64,000 bases of DNA from Cyathus striatus (lineage: Eukaryota > Basidiomycota > Agaricomycetes > Agaricales > Nidulariaceae): positions 2,108,001-2,172,000 of the forward strand of contig JAOVFP010000014.1 of the NCBI GenBank assembly GCA_025738555.1, written 5' to 3'. Made by a program: the position numbers and the translations under genes. This document shows, piece after piece, positions 1 to 12,423 of this stretch; position 1 is the stretch's first letter, and each line of letters begins with the position of its first letter. The notes under the pieces are model-generated. The model saw only the letters and a program-made list of their open reading frames with translations. It searched no databases and was not told the DNA's origin.

Positions 1-341
1 ATCCGTCCTTCTTATTCCCCAGCTTCGCATTTCATTCTCATGTCAACATATCTCCCAGCTGAAGAAGTGCGTGCTTACAATGAAGATGTTGAAAGGCTTG
101 CAGCTAGAGAAAGTTTGACATACTTGATGGATGGGTGGGAAGACAGCATGAAGCGGAGTGTTTATGGATGTCTTGTATCAGAAGTTGGGGAATACCCTAT
201 TATCCTGGCACTGAAAGAACTTACTGGCATATGTGCAACTGCAGACAATCTTGTTGTTGTTGCTGATGAAGCACTGACTAAGAAGCAAGTCAATTCTCGC
301 GCTATCACTGCAGTCTGTACAGATAACCCAACAACCATGCA
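1..341 (+). pseudogene. hAT-type transposase, upstream fragment (interrupted)
   Basis: The frame is open from the first base, so the gene begins before the window; an internal Met lies at 40. The residues around TYLMDGWEDS, VADEALTKKQ and AVCTDNPTTM look like the DUF659-type N-terminal catalytic region of fungal hAT transposases, which cut and paste DNA in the nucleus. The reading stops being transposase-like at 341, where a palindromic element begins. It resumes at 4281 with QAFRCKWANSHSW, so TTM and QAF are adjacent once the element and one CCATGCA copy are removed. The family call is from motif memory; the interruption is read directly. Confidence 0.75.
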
Positions 342-469
342 CATAAGTATCAGCCAATTTGGATCATAAAAAGCCCAGGTTTTATGAAAAAGTGATCACA
401 AAATCCCTGACTTCCATGATCACTGCTAAAATCTAATGGTATTCATTATTATTAATGAATGTATGAGTG

Positions 470-900
470 ATCAAAGGTGATCATTGGATGTTATAATAGT
501 GTATGATAGATATTAAAGGGCATATTGACTACTAATGAATACTAATGAATGTGAAAGTGATCATAAGTGATCATGATATGATATAATGGTGTATTATAGT
601 GTGTAATGACTACTAGTGAATACTAATGGATGTGTAAGTGATCATAAGTGATCATGGTATGTTGTAATAGCATATTATAGTGCGTAATCACTACTGGTGA
701 ATACTAATGGATGTGGAAGTGATCATAAGTGATCATGGTATAGTATAACAGTATATTATAGTGTGTAATGACTACTAGTTAATACTAATGAATGTGGAAG
801 TGATCATATGTGATCATGATATGTTATAATAGCATATTATTGTGCATAATGCCTACTAGTTAATACTAATAAATGTAAAAGTGATGATAAGTGATCATTG
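470..900. repeat. 81-bp subterminal tandem repeat, left arm of P1
   Basis: About five diverged copies of an 81-bp unit. Each contains AAGTGATCATAAGTGATCAT, then a TATTATAGTGTGTAATGACT-like stretch, then ACTAGT. The inverted counterpart is at 3560-4130. The GTGATCA motif occurs twice per unit, a spacing that could suit repeated protein-binding sites (inference). Confidence 0.88.
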
Positions 901-943
901 TATAAATAATAGCATATTAATTTATAGGAATATCACATTTTCC

Positions 944-1500
944 CACATGTCACACCTGTCACGCTCGTCACATTCGTCACACATGTCACGAGTGTTACGA
1001 ATGTCACGCTCCACATATTTGTCACGTATGTCACACCTGTTATGTACGTCACACCTGTCACATCTGTCACGTATGTCACGTATATTGCATTTGTCATGTA
1101 TGTCACACCTGTCACACCTGTCGTATTTGTCACATATGTCACATATGTTATGCATGTTACATTTGTCACACTTATGTACATCATGTATATCACATTTATT
1201 ATGTATGTCACACGTCTCATGTATGTCACATTTGTCACACGTGTCACAGTACGAATGTCACGCTCCTCATATTTGTCACACCTGTTGTATATGTCATGTA
1301 TGTAGCATTTGTCACACTTGTCACACTTTTTATACATGTCACACCTGTTATGTATGTCACATTTGTCATGCATATCACATTCTTACATGTCACGCTTGTC
1401 AGATTCGTCACACCTGTCACGCTCGTCACATATGTCACATATTTTACTACTTGTCACATATGTTTCACTTATCAGTCCCATCTGTCACAAATGTCACCCC
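944..1500. repeat. TGTCAC short-repeat array, left arm of P1
   Basis: Irregular repeats of about 9-18 bp built on TGTCACACCTGTCACG-like sequence, frequently with TATGTCACA variants. It reads in all frames as Ser/His/Met-rich or Val/Thr-rich strings, which explains the many overlapping ORFs. The inverted copy is at 3040-3510. Confidence 0.88.
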
Positions 1501-3040
1501 TTCCCTATATATTACAAATGTCACATTTTCTGTATTTGTCATTCCTTTCCTGTATGTTATACTTGCACCCATATCACACTTGTTATGCTTTACATTTATA
1601 CCTTTCCCACATATCATTGTTAGCATATTGATCTCACAAGTAAATTTACTTGCCATACAGATTACATCTGTCACAAATTTTACCACTTGTCACATATGTC
1701 CCCCTATATTACCACATGTCATGCTTTTTCTTTTTCTGCTACCCATCACACTATTTCTGCCACCAATTGTTGTCTGAAGCAACAAATAATGAAGGGGGGT
1801 AAGTTGGGAGAGAGAGGGGTGATAAGAGATGAAAAGCTCAGACACAGACACAGATACAGACACAAATACAAATAGGAGGAAACTTGTGGTCAACTATCAA
1901 ATTACAGAGAGTTTATATACTAGAGTTATCAACCAAAGTCCTCCAAGGTCTGAACCAGAGGCTGTACAACCCAGAATATCTAACATTGTACCTTTCCTGC
2001 CACCTGTTGCAACTTTCCTGACAAGTTGCACATTTCACACTTTCCCTATTCACCACATCCATCACATCTTTTCTCATATATCACATGTACTAACTGCATA
2101 CTACCTTCCCACTATCACATCTCTTATCTCTTTGTCTCACTTCATGTTTAGTCCAATTGTGTTGTTTTATTTATGTCACTCATTCTACTATGGTTCCATG
2201 TTATTGTTAAAACTTATAACTTTCTAATGTCTCAAGTCTTGATGTCAATATGATACTGTTTTCATGTCCTACTAGTACTTATCTATTCATGAGCAAGAAC
2301 TGCTACATAACCAGCTGTTGTATGTATCATTCTCACAGATGTCTCAACTGACTCTCAGCTTACTCTCATCTGAGATTTAAATAAAACAAGTAGTTAAATG
2401 TAACAATCATGTGAGTGCTTAAAATGTATAATTCCCATAACTCAGTGAAGGCTATCAACCTTGACAATTTCAAACTGATTGCAGATGGCATAGTGTCATA
2501 TATGTCATATTTGACATGAGATTCTTGAGACAATTATTACACATGTAACTGTATGAATGTCTAAATACTAATGTGAGCTTTGACAAAGATCAGAAACATA
2601 AGGATTATTAACTTCAACTTGTGTGCTGTGTACAATACAGTTCTTTGTGTTCAGATATATTATAGCAAGTCATATGTTTCTATTTAAATACTTAAGATTG
2701 GTACACTAAGATGTGTTCACCAAAACAGGTTTGAAGTAGGGGAATGAAATAGAATCTTCAATTTGTAATGTATGTAATATTTATAGAAGTATGATGTGTA
2801 ATATAGCTGAAAAATGTGACATGTAAGAAAAGTGTAACAAAATAAGGGAAAATATGACACATATAACAGACATGGAAAATGTGACAAATATGTAAGAAAT
2901 GTGATAAATGTGTAAAATATGATAAGTGTTATATGAATGATGCTTGAAGAGTGTGACAGGTATAACAGACAGGAAAAAGGGTGACAGATGTGGAAAGCAT
3001 GACATTTGTGACAGATGAGAGTAATAAGTGTGATATATAT
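1500..3040. other. Core of P1, no recognisable gene
   Basis: AT-rich sequence between the two arms. I see no conserved protein motif on either strand. Short ORFs at 1687-1875 and 1829-2227 are compositionally simple and not supported. Confidence 0.6.
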
Positions 3041-3510
3041 GACCAGTAGTAAAATGTGTGACATATGTGACGAGTGTGACGAATCTGACAAGTGTGATAT
3101 GTAAGTTAAATGTGATACGCATGACAAGTGTGACAAATCTGAGAAGCGTGACATATAAGAATGTCATGCATAAATGTGACAAATGTGACATGCATAACAT
3201 GTGTGACATACGTGACATACGTGACAAATATGACAGGTGTGACATGTGTGACATGTGTGACATACGCAACAAGTGTGATAAGTATGAGACGTTTGACATA
3301 CATGAGATGTGTGACATACATGACAAATATGACAGGTGTGACATGTGTGACATACACAACAAGTGTGACAAGTATGACAAATGCAACATACGTGACATAT
3401 GTGACATACGTGGCAGGTGTGACAGGTGTGACGTACATAACAGGTGTGACATACGTGACATACGTGACGAATGTGACGAGCGTAACAGGTGTGACATGTG
3501 GGAAAATGTG
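3040..3510. repeat. TGTCAC short-repeat array, right arm of P1
   Basis: Reverse-complement counterpart of 944-1500, reading GTGTGACATACGTGACA on the plus strand. Arms are similar but not identical, with unit-number differences. Confidence 0.88.
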
Positions 3511-3559
3511 ATATTCCTATATTCATTTATAAATTAATATGCTATTATTTATACAATGA

Positions 3560-4130
3560 TCACTTATGATCACTTTTACATTTATTAGTATTAACTAGTA
3601 GGCATTATGCACAATAATATGCTATTATAACATATCATGATCACATATGATCACTTCCACATTCATTAGTATTAACTAGTAGTCATTACACACTATAATA
3701 CACCATTATACTATACCATGATCACATATGATCACTTCCACATTCATTAGTATTAACTAGTAGTCATTACACACTATAATATACTGTTATACTATACCAT
3801 GATCACTTATGATCACTTCCACATCCATTAGTATTCACCAGTAGTGATTACACACTATAATATGCTATTACAACATACCATGATCACTTATGATCACTTA
3901 CACATCCATTAGTATTCACTAGTAGTCATTACGCACTATAATACACCATTATATCATATCATGATCACTTATGATCACTTTCACATTCATTAGTATTCAT
4001 TAGTAGTCATTACGCACTATAATACACCATTATATCATATCATGATCACTTATGATCACTTTCACATTCATTAGTATTCATTAGTAGTCAATATGCCCTT
4101 TAATATCTATCATACACTATTATAACATCC
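3560..4130. repeat. 81-bp subterminal tandem repeat, right arm of P1
   Basis: Inverted counterpart of the 470-900 array, with six to seven units ending next to the right-tip hairpin. Individual units align base for base with left-arm units, with scattered substitutions. Confidence 0.88.
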
Positions 4131-4280
4131 AATGATCACCTTTGATCACTCATACATTCATTAATAATAATGAATACCATTAGATTTTAGCAGTGATCAT
4201 GGAAGTCAGGGATTTTGTGATCACTTTTTCATAAAACCTGGGCTTTTTATGATCCAAATGGCTAACACCCCTCCCATGCA

Positions 4281-5770
4281 AGCTTTTCGTTGCAAATGGG
4301 CAAATAGCCACTCTTGGATTCTTGTGAGTAAAGATGTTAAAAAATGAATGAAACCACACTGACCTATATGTATAACAGCAACTACCATGCTTTATTCATG
4401 GTGTGAACACTATTATGGGGAAAGTTGCAAGCTTTCCAAGTATTAAGGACCTGATCATGAAGAATACAAAGATAGTAACATTCTTCAATGCATCGCACTA
4501 TTGGGGAGGTCAGTTGGATCAACTTGCAAAAGAGAATAGGGTCACACATGGATTGAAAAAGAATACTGAGTCGCGTTTTTATGCAGTAATCCTTTAAGTC
4601 CTCAGTATCCAAGAGCATAAACAGATACTGTATACTTTATGCAGTCATGATGAAGCTCAGCATGCAGTAAACGAACTCTCACCTATCAGATGCGATGTTC
4701 TTGCCAGTGTTTTAGAAGTGGGTCGATGGCAGCAAAATGAAGAGTTTATTCGAATCTGCAAGCCACTTCTTGATTTGATTGGAGACACTGTGTCCAGGGA
4801 TATCACACTGGCAGATTGCATGATACAACTTATTTGGGCACAGCGAGAGATCTGTAACTTGTCAGAATCTAATTTCGAAGATAAGGGCTTTCTTTGGCAT
4901 GCAATAGAGACAGTTACGCACTATTTCCATGCCATGAATACTGAGCTTCACTGACTTGCTTTGTTCCTCCATCCTCTCTGTCGCAAACTGGCTATAATTT
5001 CTTCTGTCCACTCACGGACTACTAAAGATGCATTTCAAATTGCTTTGGGCATTGCAGAGAAATGGGGTTGGTCACGAAAACATGCCAAGCAATTGTTGAA
5101 AGATATACAAGCATATGCGAATGAGGAGCCACCATTTAAAAGAGGGAAAGCAGATGCGATAGTGTGGTGGAAATTCATCATTGGTTTTCATCCAATTCAA
5201 ACTTTTGCAATCAAGATGATATCAATTGTTCCATATGCAGCTGAGGTCGAGCACTTTTTCTCCAATTTGGGTGGAGTCCAAAGTGTAAAGAGATCGCGAT
5301 TAACTATCGCTCATCTGGAGTCATTGGGAACATTACGAAATCACTACAACCATCAATTACACAAGGCTGCCATTGCTGCAGGAAAAGATCCACATTGCCG
5401 TCATGCACATATGCACATTACTTCAAAAGGTATTGATTTAGAACATGCTGATACCTTGACAGATTCTTTTTCGATTCCTACTCCTCTGGAAACTGGCTTT
5501 GAGGGTACAGACTTTGAGGGCTCAGAAAGTTTTGCATTGAGTGAACTGGCAACTGAATATGCCGCATTAGAACAGTCTGGGTTTACCACTGAGAGTGGTG
5601 ATGGTTTCAGTGCGGCAGTTCCTGTTGGAGAAGTATATGATACTTCTATTATTGATATCATTTGTCAAGGACAGCTCCCATCTATTCAAAATTCACTCCC
5701 TCAAGGATCACAGGCAGAGGCTGATGAGCCTTGGGATGCCAATTCATTACTTTGTTCATTGGGGATGTAA
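4281..5770 (+). pseudogene. hAT-type transposase, downstream fragment
   Basis: Continuation of the gene interrupted at 341. It opens with QAFRCKWANSHSW, then a probable intron (GTGAGT near 4326, acceptor before 4380), then CFIHGVNTIMGK and a DTVSRDITLADC region. The C-terminus contains VEHFFSNLGGVQSVKRSRL, a typical hAT dimerisation segment, followed by an acidic low-complexity tail. In-frame stops near 4597 (possibly at an intron) and at 4952 (TGA within LHxLALF) indicate decay. The end at 5770 is followed by 130 bp of non-coding sequence up to a probable element terminus near 5901. Confidence 0.78.
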
Positions 5771-5901
5771 TAATAGTAGATAATTTGTACATTCTATCTA
5801 ACCCGTCGCCAGTCTTGCCAGGTCTCGCCACTTTCCCATGCCAGGGTCTTGCCATGCCAGGTGATTGGCGAGTGCTTTTGGAGGTTGTGCCCCCTACACT
5901 A
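5771..5901. mobile_element. Probable 3' terminus of the hAT element
   Basis: After the transposase stop come CGCCA-rich short repeats and then GGTTGTGCCCCCTACACTA, ending near 5901. Read inward this is TAGTGTAGGGGGCACAACC, similar in style to hAT inverted termini. The adjoining NB-ARC/TPR gene is cut in mid-motif exactly here. The other terminus lies before the window, so the target duplication cannot be checked. Confidence 0.55.
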
Positions 5902-7774
5902 ATCAGGATGCTCTTGACCTAGGATTTTGGTTCTCATATGGAGTACCTGAATTTTCAAAATCTCTGCATCTTTCCATTTTCCCCTCATTTCATATGTATT
6001 TCCCAAGCTTTGCACACTGGAGAGTAAATCATTCACTTTTATAAAAAGCTCTGGATTGATGTTCTTATCTTTTTCCAATAATGTGGTTTCTAAATCATCC
6101 ATACTAATGGATATTTTTTTTTTCACAGTTACAAACTCTTTTAAATTGTTTTGTACAATTTTTAATCTATATATCTCTTCTATATTATGTTTTCCACTAT
6201 TTTTCAATATCTCCACTAAAATTTTAAATAGATCATCATAGTATATTTGTGGATAAGAAATTCTATATTTCTCTTGATTATAAATTACATGAGGCAAAAT
6301 GAAATTATGATATACATATTCCTCTGTAGTGTCTTCAAGAGAAACTGAGCTTAAAATCAATGCTGCAGTGTTGAATATCCATAGTCTCATCTCTTTCAGT
6401 GGTAATCTATCTTCACAACAGAACTGTACCAATGGATGCATGCTATATATTGACTTGCTTATTGTTTTCTTGACTAATGAGAAAGACAAAAGCAATCCAA
6501 TACTTTCATTAAATATCCAATCATTCCAGTCTCCATGTTCATTAACATTAAGAATTGAACTATCCATGGAGGATAGATATGTAGGCACAGTATCATTGTC
6601 AAATCTTTCCATATGTTTTTTGTAATATTTGACTGCTCTTTCAAATGTAACTTGAGATATATTTTCATAATGCATAAATGCAAATATATTCAACAAAATC
6701 ATGGCATATTGTGATGCAGCTGCTATAGCTTTATCTTCTGTATTTTTACACATTTCCAATATCTTTTGAATTGAAATCTCCCATGTTTTATAAACTGATT
6801 TATTATATTTTGATGATCCTTGAAATTTATTGTTACCCAAGATGTTTGGCCTGTACTTGTTATAAAGCTTAATAAAATCATTTAAATCACATTGTGTCTG
6901 TGTAATGTATGCACCTGCCATATCAATGGCTAATGGTAGATAATATAGGTTTTTCACTATTATTTCTGCTTCCTTCCTATATTTATATTGATTATTGTCA
7001 AGTCCACTAGTTCTCAAAAGCAAGTTAATTGCAGTTGCTTCATTCAGTTCAGTTACTTCCATTGAATTTTGATGGGTGGTAATTCGTCTAAGTGTGGGAT
7101 TTCTGCTTGTGATTAAAATGTTTCCTACATTCCCAGGTGGCAGAAATTTTTCAACCATTTCCACAGTGCCATCAGCATTGTCAAAAACCATAAGCCATTT
7201 GGATTTAAGTGAAGAAATCTTTTTCAAAACAACTGCAATTGAGAATGAAAACACCCGAGGTCCAGAACTTTCAATTTCCTTGTAAATTTCTCTGAGACAT
7301 TGTACCACAGTGTCTTCAGAAGTTGTATCAATCCAAAAAATATAAGAAAAATTTCTAAAAATAATCCATTAGAATTTTATTAATGGTTAAGACCTATGCT
7401 TACTTTTCAGCCATTAAATCACAAAATTTTAAACAGATTTGTGTCTTTCCAATTCCACCCATTCTATGCAAAAGGAACATTTTTCTTCCAGACTTACTCA
7501 TAGAATTGCTATCATTAAAGTATCCACAAAGCTTTTCAAGAAACAGTTCTTGTCCCACAAAATTTTGTGATGTGCAAGCCATAGTGTTCTGAAGGGGAGA
7601 AAGTGGTTCATCTTTTGTTTGGTTTGTAACATTATTAATAATCTGCAATAATGTAATCAGAGTATGATTTTGTATATTGTGTTATGTGGCTACCTGTGTA
7701 TCAATGGTTATGTCACTCATATGTGGTTTATAAAGAACAAAGTCAGAAGAATTTTTAAATGCCCCAGAGGTCAT
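5902..7774 (-). pseudogene. NB-ARC/TPR STAND NTPase, 3'-truncated
   Basis: A fungal NLR-like protein. Exon 1 is small (7774-7695, starting MTSGAFKNSSDF) and is followed by a short intron. Exon 2 (7647-about 7400) has the P-loop RMGGIGKTQICLKF. After another likely intron, the ORF 7308-5902 carries WLMVFDNAD (Walker B), NILITSRN, LPLAIDMAGAYI (the GxP-like motif), MHPLVQ, and a first TPR segment ending KILGQEHPD. Fungal relatives normally continue after GQEHPD with several TPR_10/TPR_12 repeats. Here a stop follows at the hAT terminus, so the remaining repeats probably lie on the far side of that insertion, outside the window. Such proteins are thought to act as intracellular sensors; no specific partner can be read. 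Confidence 0.8.
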
Positions 7775-8429
7775 GTTGTTTTTGAGAAATGATGCTTGGC
7801 AGGTCAAACTAATGGGTTGACAGCAGGATAAGGAAATGCAAAGTAAAAACACCAGTATTTATACTTCTCAGCCTACTAATTTACGACAGACTAAATATGG
7901 CATGGTGCTATTTTCATCGATTCGTGCTGTTTCAGAAATGAGCAAGGATATTACGGCCCATGTGCAAGGATATCCTGATATATCACAGTAAAGAGTGCAT
8001 GTGTGAGGCCAGTTGACCTTCTTTTAGATCATTTTGGTCATATGTGTGACAAAAGACCTGGTGTGGATGGTGTCTAACTGCTATGTTCTCATGGTTCTCC
8101 TCTTCTCTTTATTCTCTATGTCCTTCTTATTGGCCACATCATCCCCCATGTGTTCGCCACCTCATATAAATCTCCCTACTCCCCGCTTGCCCTTCACCCT
8201 TCACAAATCCCCTCAACCTCCCACTGTCCTTCTCACCCCTCACATTGTCCTCATGATATCGGCAGACATATAACCTCAAGGTCTTCATAAGTCAGATCAT
8301 ATCTTGGGGTAGCTTTATATGGCTGACGACACACCAGTCTGTGGCAAGAGTAAGATGATGAGACGACGGGGGTAAGAAGGGTATAACCAAACTTCAAATT
8401 TGTTTACCTCATCTCCCATGTTTTCTTCA
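7775..8429. other. Unassigned region upstream of the NLR gene
   Basis: About 650 bp. The 79-aa plus-strand ORF at 8034-8273 is Pro/Leu-rich and has no motif. The NLR promoter presumably lies at the left edge of this stretch; no clear element is seen. Confidence 0.4.
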
Positions 8430-8845
8430 TGACCTCAGCAGGCCAGTACTTTCCGCACACCCACCTATACATGTGTACTCCACATGTAGTACACATTTCC
8501 ATGTGAAGTCCACATGGAATCCACATATCTGAAAAAAAGTACACATTTTCCATGTGTAATTCACATGGAACCATGTGGAGTAAACATGGATTCCACCTTT
8601 CTTATAACTTGATGAAAATGACAGTTGAAAGGTGTACTTCATGTGTACTTTTCCATGTGAATTCCACATGCATTTAAATATGTTGTGCCACAAAACTTCA
8701 AGGTTAAGTTCACATGAAGTTCAGGTGTATTACATGTGAAATCCACATGGATTCCACATGTATTTAAATACATTTTACCACATAACTTCAAGGTTAAGTT
8801 CACATGAAGTTCTGATGTATTACATGTGAAATTAACCCTGAAAAA
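8430..8845. mobile_element. Small CATGTG-rich hairpin-type element
   Basis: Dense repeats of TTCCACATG and CATGTGAA in both orientations, including two near-identical blocks (about 8690-8770 and 8755-8835) containing CAAGGTTAAGTTCACATGAA. The same vocabulary occurs at 25185-25495, so this is a dispersed family. Boundaries are approximate and no target duplication could be fixed. Confidence 0.5.
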
Positions 8846-9099
8846 TATATAAACATTAATTCATGAACAGATTGGTTTAAAAACTAAACTAAATACACCA
8901 ATACAATCTTATTTATAAACTGAATCGCATACTATATACATGTTATATAGCTAAATTTATCTGAAAGAAGTCTTGACTAGTTTTGAGACTGGAGTATATA
9001 CATCAATTACAGCTTTATAATGACTTTACATGCAAGTAGAAATGAAGCTATTAAGAGACTGGTTTGGAAAGTGGGTTGCATACAAAAGACATTTAGTAT
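8846..9099. other. Short AT-rich interval 3' of the CxC5/CxC6 pseudogene
   Basis: No coding motif seen. It probably holds the 3' region of the minus-strand transposase that ends at 9100. Confidence 0.4.
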
Positions 9100-9336
9100 T
9101 TACTCATCATCTTCTACAATATCATCACTAATCTTTACCCACTTTTTGCTGTATATTTCACTCCTCCACAAGATCAGGTGGACTCCAGGTAGAGTCCAGG
9201 ACTCCAAGTGGACTCCAAGTGGACTCCAGGTGGACTCTACCTGGACTTTAGTAGAATCAAGTAACTAGACTGAACCTGGACTCTACCTGGACTCTACCTG
9301 GACTCTACATGGACTCCACTGAACTCAAGTGCCTAA

Positions 9337-9595
9337 GCTGTACATAGACTCTATTGTTACATGTGTGTGAAAGTGTGACATGTTGAGAAATGTTGGAAAA
9401 AGCGTGACATGTGTGACAAGCGTGGGAAAAGTGTGACATGTTCGAAAAATGTCACATATCACAATCATCACACTTGCCACACTTTTCGAACATGTCACAC
9501 TTTTCCCACGCTTGTCACACATGTCACGCTTTTTCCAACATTTTTCAACATGTCACACTTTCACACACATGTAACAATAGAGTCTACATACAGCT
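9337..9595. repeat. Long near-perfect hairpin in FB-A
   Basis: Arms of roughly 100 bp contain TTGTTACATGTGTGTGAAAG, GTGTGACATGTTG and GGGAAAAGTGTGACATGTTC, and their reverse complements. The loop lies near 9447-9490. TGTCAC/GTGACA occurs repeatedly in both arms. The matching hairpin in the second copy is at 63382-63640. Confidence 0.9.
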
Positions 9596-9719
9596 TAGGC
9601 ACTACACCTTTTCTAACATTTTTCAATGTCACACTTTTCCAACATTTTCCAACATGTCACACTTTCACACATGTGTGACAAGTATGATGACTGTGGGAAA
9701 CACGTTACAACTATGACAA

Positions 9720-10690
9720 TAGAGTTAGGTGGAGTCCAGGTAGAGTTCAGGTAGAGTCTAGATAGAGTCCTTACTCTACCTAGACTCTATATGGACTACC
9801 TGGACTCTACTGAACTCGAGTTTACTAAAGTCCAGGTAGAGTCCAGGTAGAGTCCAGGTAGAGTTCAGGTAGAGTCCATGTAGAGTCCAGGTTCAGTCTA
9901 GATGCTTGAGTTTACTAAAGTCCAGGTAGAGTCCAGGTAGAGTCCAGGTAGAATCCATGTAGAATCCAGGTTCAGTCTAGGTGCTTGAGTTTACTAAAGT
10001 CCAGATAGAGTCCAGGTAGAGTCCAGGTAGAATCCATGTAGAATCCAGGTTCAGTCTAGGTGCTTGAGTTTACTAAAGTCCAGGTAGAGTCCAGGTAAAG
10101 TCCATGTAGAGTCCATGTAGAGTATTCTACTAAAGTCTAGGTAGAGTCCAGGTAGAGTCCATGTAGAGTCCAGGTTCAGTCTAGTTACTTGATTCTACTA
10201 AAGTTCAGGTAGAGTCCAGGTAGAGTCCAGGTTCAGTCTAGGTGTTTAATTCTACTAAAGTCCAGGTAAAGTCCAGGTAGAGTCCAGGTAGAGTCCAGGT
10301 TCAGTCTAGTTACTTGATTCTACTAAAGTCCAGGTAGAGTCCAGGTTCAGTCTAGGTGTTTAATTCTACTAAAGTCCAGGTAGAGTCCAGGTAGAGTCCA
10401 GGTAGAGTCCAGGTTCAGTCTAGTTACCTGATTCTACTAAAGTCCAGGTAGAGTCCAGGTAGAGTCCAGGTAGAGTCCATGTAGAGTCCAGGTTCAGTCT
10501 AGGTGCTTGAATTTACTTAAGTCCAGGTAGAGTCCAGGTAGAATCCAGGTGGAGTCCAGCTCACACCTGGAGTCCACCTGAGGTCTATGTAGAGTCTATT
10601 ATTTTCTATATGTAAAGTCCAGGTGAAGTCCAAGTAGAGTCCAAGTAGAGTCCAAGTGAAGTCCAAGTAGAGTCCAGGTAGAGTCCTGGA
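9720..10690. repeat. 11-bp tandem array, GTCCAGGTAGA unit
   Basis: Many copies of GTCCAGGTAGA with CATG and GGTTC variants, organised into higher-order blocks separated by TCAGTCTAG(G/T)T and TTTACTAAA or TTCTACTAAA. No coding potential beyond simple repeats. Confidence 0.92.
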
Positions 10691-11544
10691 GTCCAGGTGG
10701 AATCTACATGGAGTCTACATGATTTCGTGGAGGAGTGTAATGACCTCACTTTTTGCTATGCTTCTGAAGAACACATTGAGTATGATAAAAAAGTACTGTA
10801 TGTAAAAACCAGTTGAAGTTTGATGGAGTCATTCTCCTTAGAATAGACTCAAATCCAGCAAGCCATGCATTTAACTGCTCACATGCCTATATAAATTAAT
10901 TAAATATTGATTGTTATGCAAAAAAAATAAGTTACTTGCCTGTGTATTAAAAGCATATTTGTAATATGGTGTACCATCATTATCATAGTCAATAACAACC
11001 AAGTTTGGTGCTGATCCATCATGTGGTGCTGGGTTACAGTATTCTTGACACAACCTATCAGAGGCTTTATGGTTATTATAATGATAGCTATCAACAACAA
11101 ATCGACTGGTTTCTAGTAATTCATGATATTCTTCTTGATTTGCCACAGTGTGCAATACAACACAAGCTTTATCAATACAAAAATATGCTGGGTGAGACTC
11201 TGGTGTTGGATAAACATTATTTATAAACCCCAAAATCTCTGTAGGAGACTCAGATTTCATGAATTTGGACCAAGCAATTACTACTCCACATGGTGCACAG
11301 AGAGTTTCAACACAGTAGGATTTTGAAGGTTTAAAGTATGTCTTATGTCTTTCTGTTGGCTCTTCATGAGGTTCATCATGGGCAGATACATTATTTGTAG
11401 TACTTGGATGCCATGGCTGTCTATCTCTTGTTTGTAAAGCTCTTCAGAGACCTACCAATCCTGAAGAACTTGAGTTTGACTTATGCTTGTTCCATAAATT
11501 TTGATGTGTTTCACAGGCCTGTGTACCTTTAATTTTTGGGATAT

Positions 11545-12310
11545 TGTTACGTACCGATTCCCTTCCTACTGGGAAACGAATGCGATGACACCCGGAGGGC
11601 GTGGGAGAACTATAACGGAAACCCGAAGTGAGTACGAGTATAGGAACGAGAGTGGAAGTGCGGAAGTGAACCGTGGCTTCAGCATATGTGCTGCACCACC
11701 TGGATATCCCCAGGGAATAGTTTGTATTTCACAACAGACGATATCCAATGTAAGGAAACGTTCCAGAGTATAAGAGAGGGCTTCGCCACTACCCTAGGCA
11801 GTGGGAGAGAAACCTGAAGGATAACCCGGAGCGGGTTTCGGAACTTAGTGTAGGAAGAAAGTGTACAGAGTTGATACGAATACTGAAGACTACCTATTAC
11901 ATCTGGAAGACTACTTATACTAAGTAGGAACCTGTAGATATGAATGTAGAAGTATTATACAAAGGACAAGTCAAAGGAGTAAGTAGGAAATGAAGTCTTG
12001 GCAAAGCGGAGTAGGGGCACAAATGACATGCTCAGAATGAAGAATAAGGAACTAATCTACAAAGGCCATAATGAAACGTATAAGTAGGAATGGAAGAGAG
12101 GAGTAATAGAATGATGACACAGTGAGGCTGTCATAAGAGAAAGTACGTATCCAAAGTATCCGATAGAAAACCCGACGGGTTCCGGGTACGTTCCCGGGTG
12201 GGAACGTCAGGAAGTGTAAACCCGAAGCGGGTACGTTCCGGGAATGGACCGGGTATGTTAGAAGGTCACGTGGGAACGTCGGCATGATGTATCCGGACAC
12301 GGATATAACA
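11545..12310. mobile_element. Solo LTR with GATAT duplication
   Basis: A 766-bp segment beginning TGTTACGTACC and ending GGATATAACA, so the ends are TGTTA..TAACA. It is flanked by exact GATAT copies (11540-11544 and 12311-12315). It contains GGGAACGT/CCCGGGTACG-rich sequence unlike its neighbours. It interrupts the CxC6 exon between YGAKCHVKGC and GTQACETH. A 5-bp duplication and TG..CA ends fit an LTR retrotransposon remnant after LTR-LTR recombination. No internal region remains. Confidence 0.88.
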
Positions 12311-12423
12311 GATATGCACCCTTTGACATGGCATTTTGCACCATACATAATAGTATGATGTCCACAAAATACTCCACCTCGATGATTTTGTAGCTCAGCA
12401 ATACAGCCTTCCCAAGCACAATG

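Larger units (their letters stand above)
342..4273. mobile_element. Palindromic element P1, GTGTCAGCC-tip family, non-autonomous
   Basis: A 3,932-bp insertion flanked by the direct repeat CCATGCA (335-341 and 4274-4280). The left tip is CATAAGTATCAGCC and the right tip, read inward, is GAGGGGTGTTAGCC. Inside the tips both sides carry a hairpin (365-386 and 4230-4251), then inverted arrays of an 81-bp repeat, then inverted arrays of short TGTCAC-type repeats. The 1.5-kb core (about 1500-3040) has no recognisable gene. The long ORFs across the arrays are repeat translations, not proteins. The tips match those of the KDZ-bearing element at 37873-55210, so that transposase may mobilise it; this is inference. 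Confidence 0.9.
9149..10747. mobile_element. Foldback element FB-A
   Basis: A 1,599-bp insertion with an exact 8-bp duplication ACTTTTTG (9141-9148 and 10748-10755). The left tip is CTGTATATTTCACTCC and the right tip, read inward, is GAGGTCATTACACTCC; both continue with TCCAC. It sits in the last exon of the CxC5/CxC6 gene, whose reading resumes on the other side. Inside are a long hairpin (9337-9595) and an 11-bp tandem array (about 9720-10690). No protein is encoded. An inverted copy is at 62078-63892. Confidence 0.9.

Noticed and set aside
881..3540. Long overlapping ORFs (up to 298 aa) on both strands, rich in Ser/His/Met or Val/Thr
   Set aside because: They are translations of TGTCAC-type short tandem repeats, open in several frames at once and mirrored in the inverted arm.
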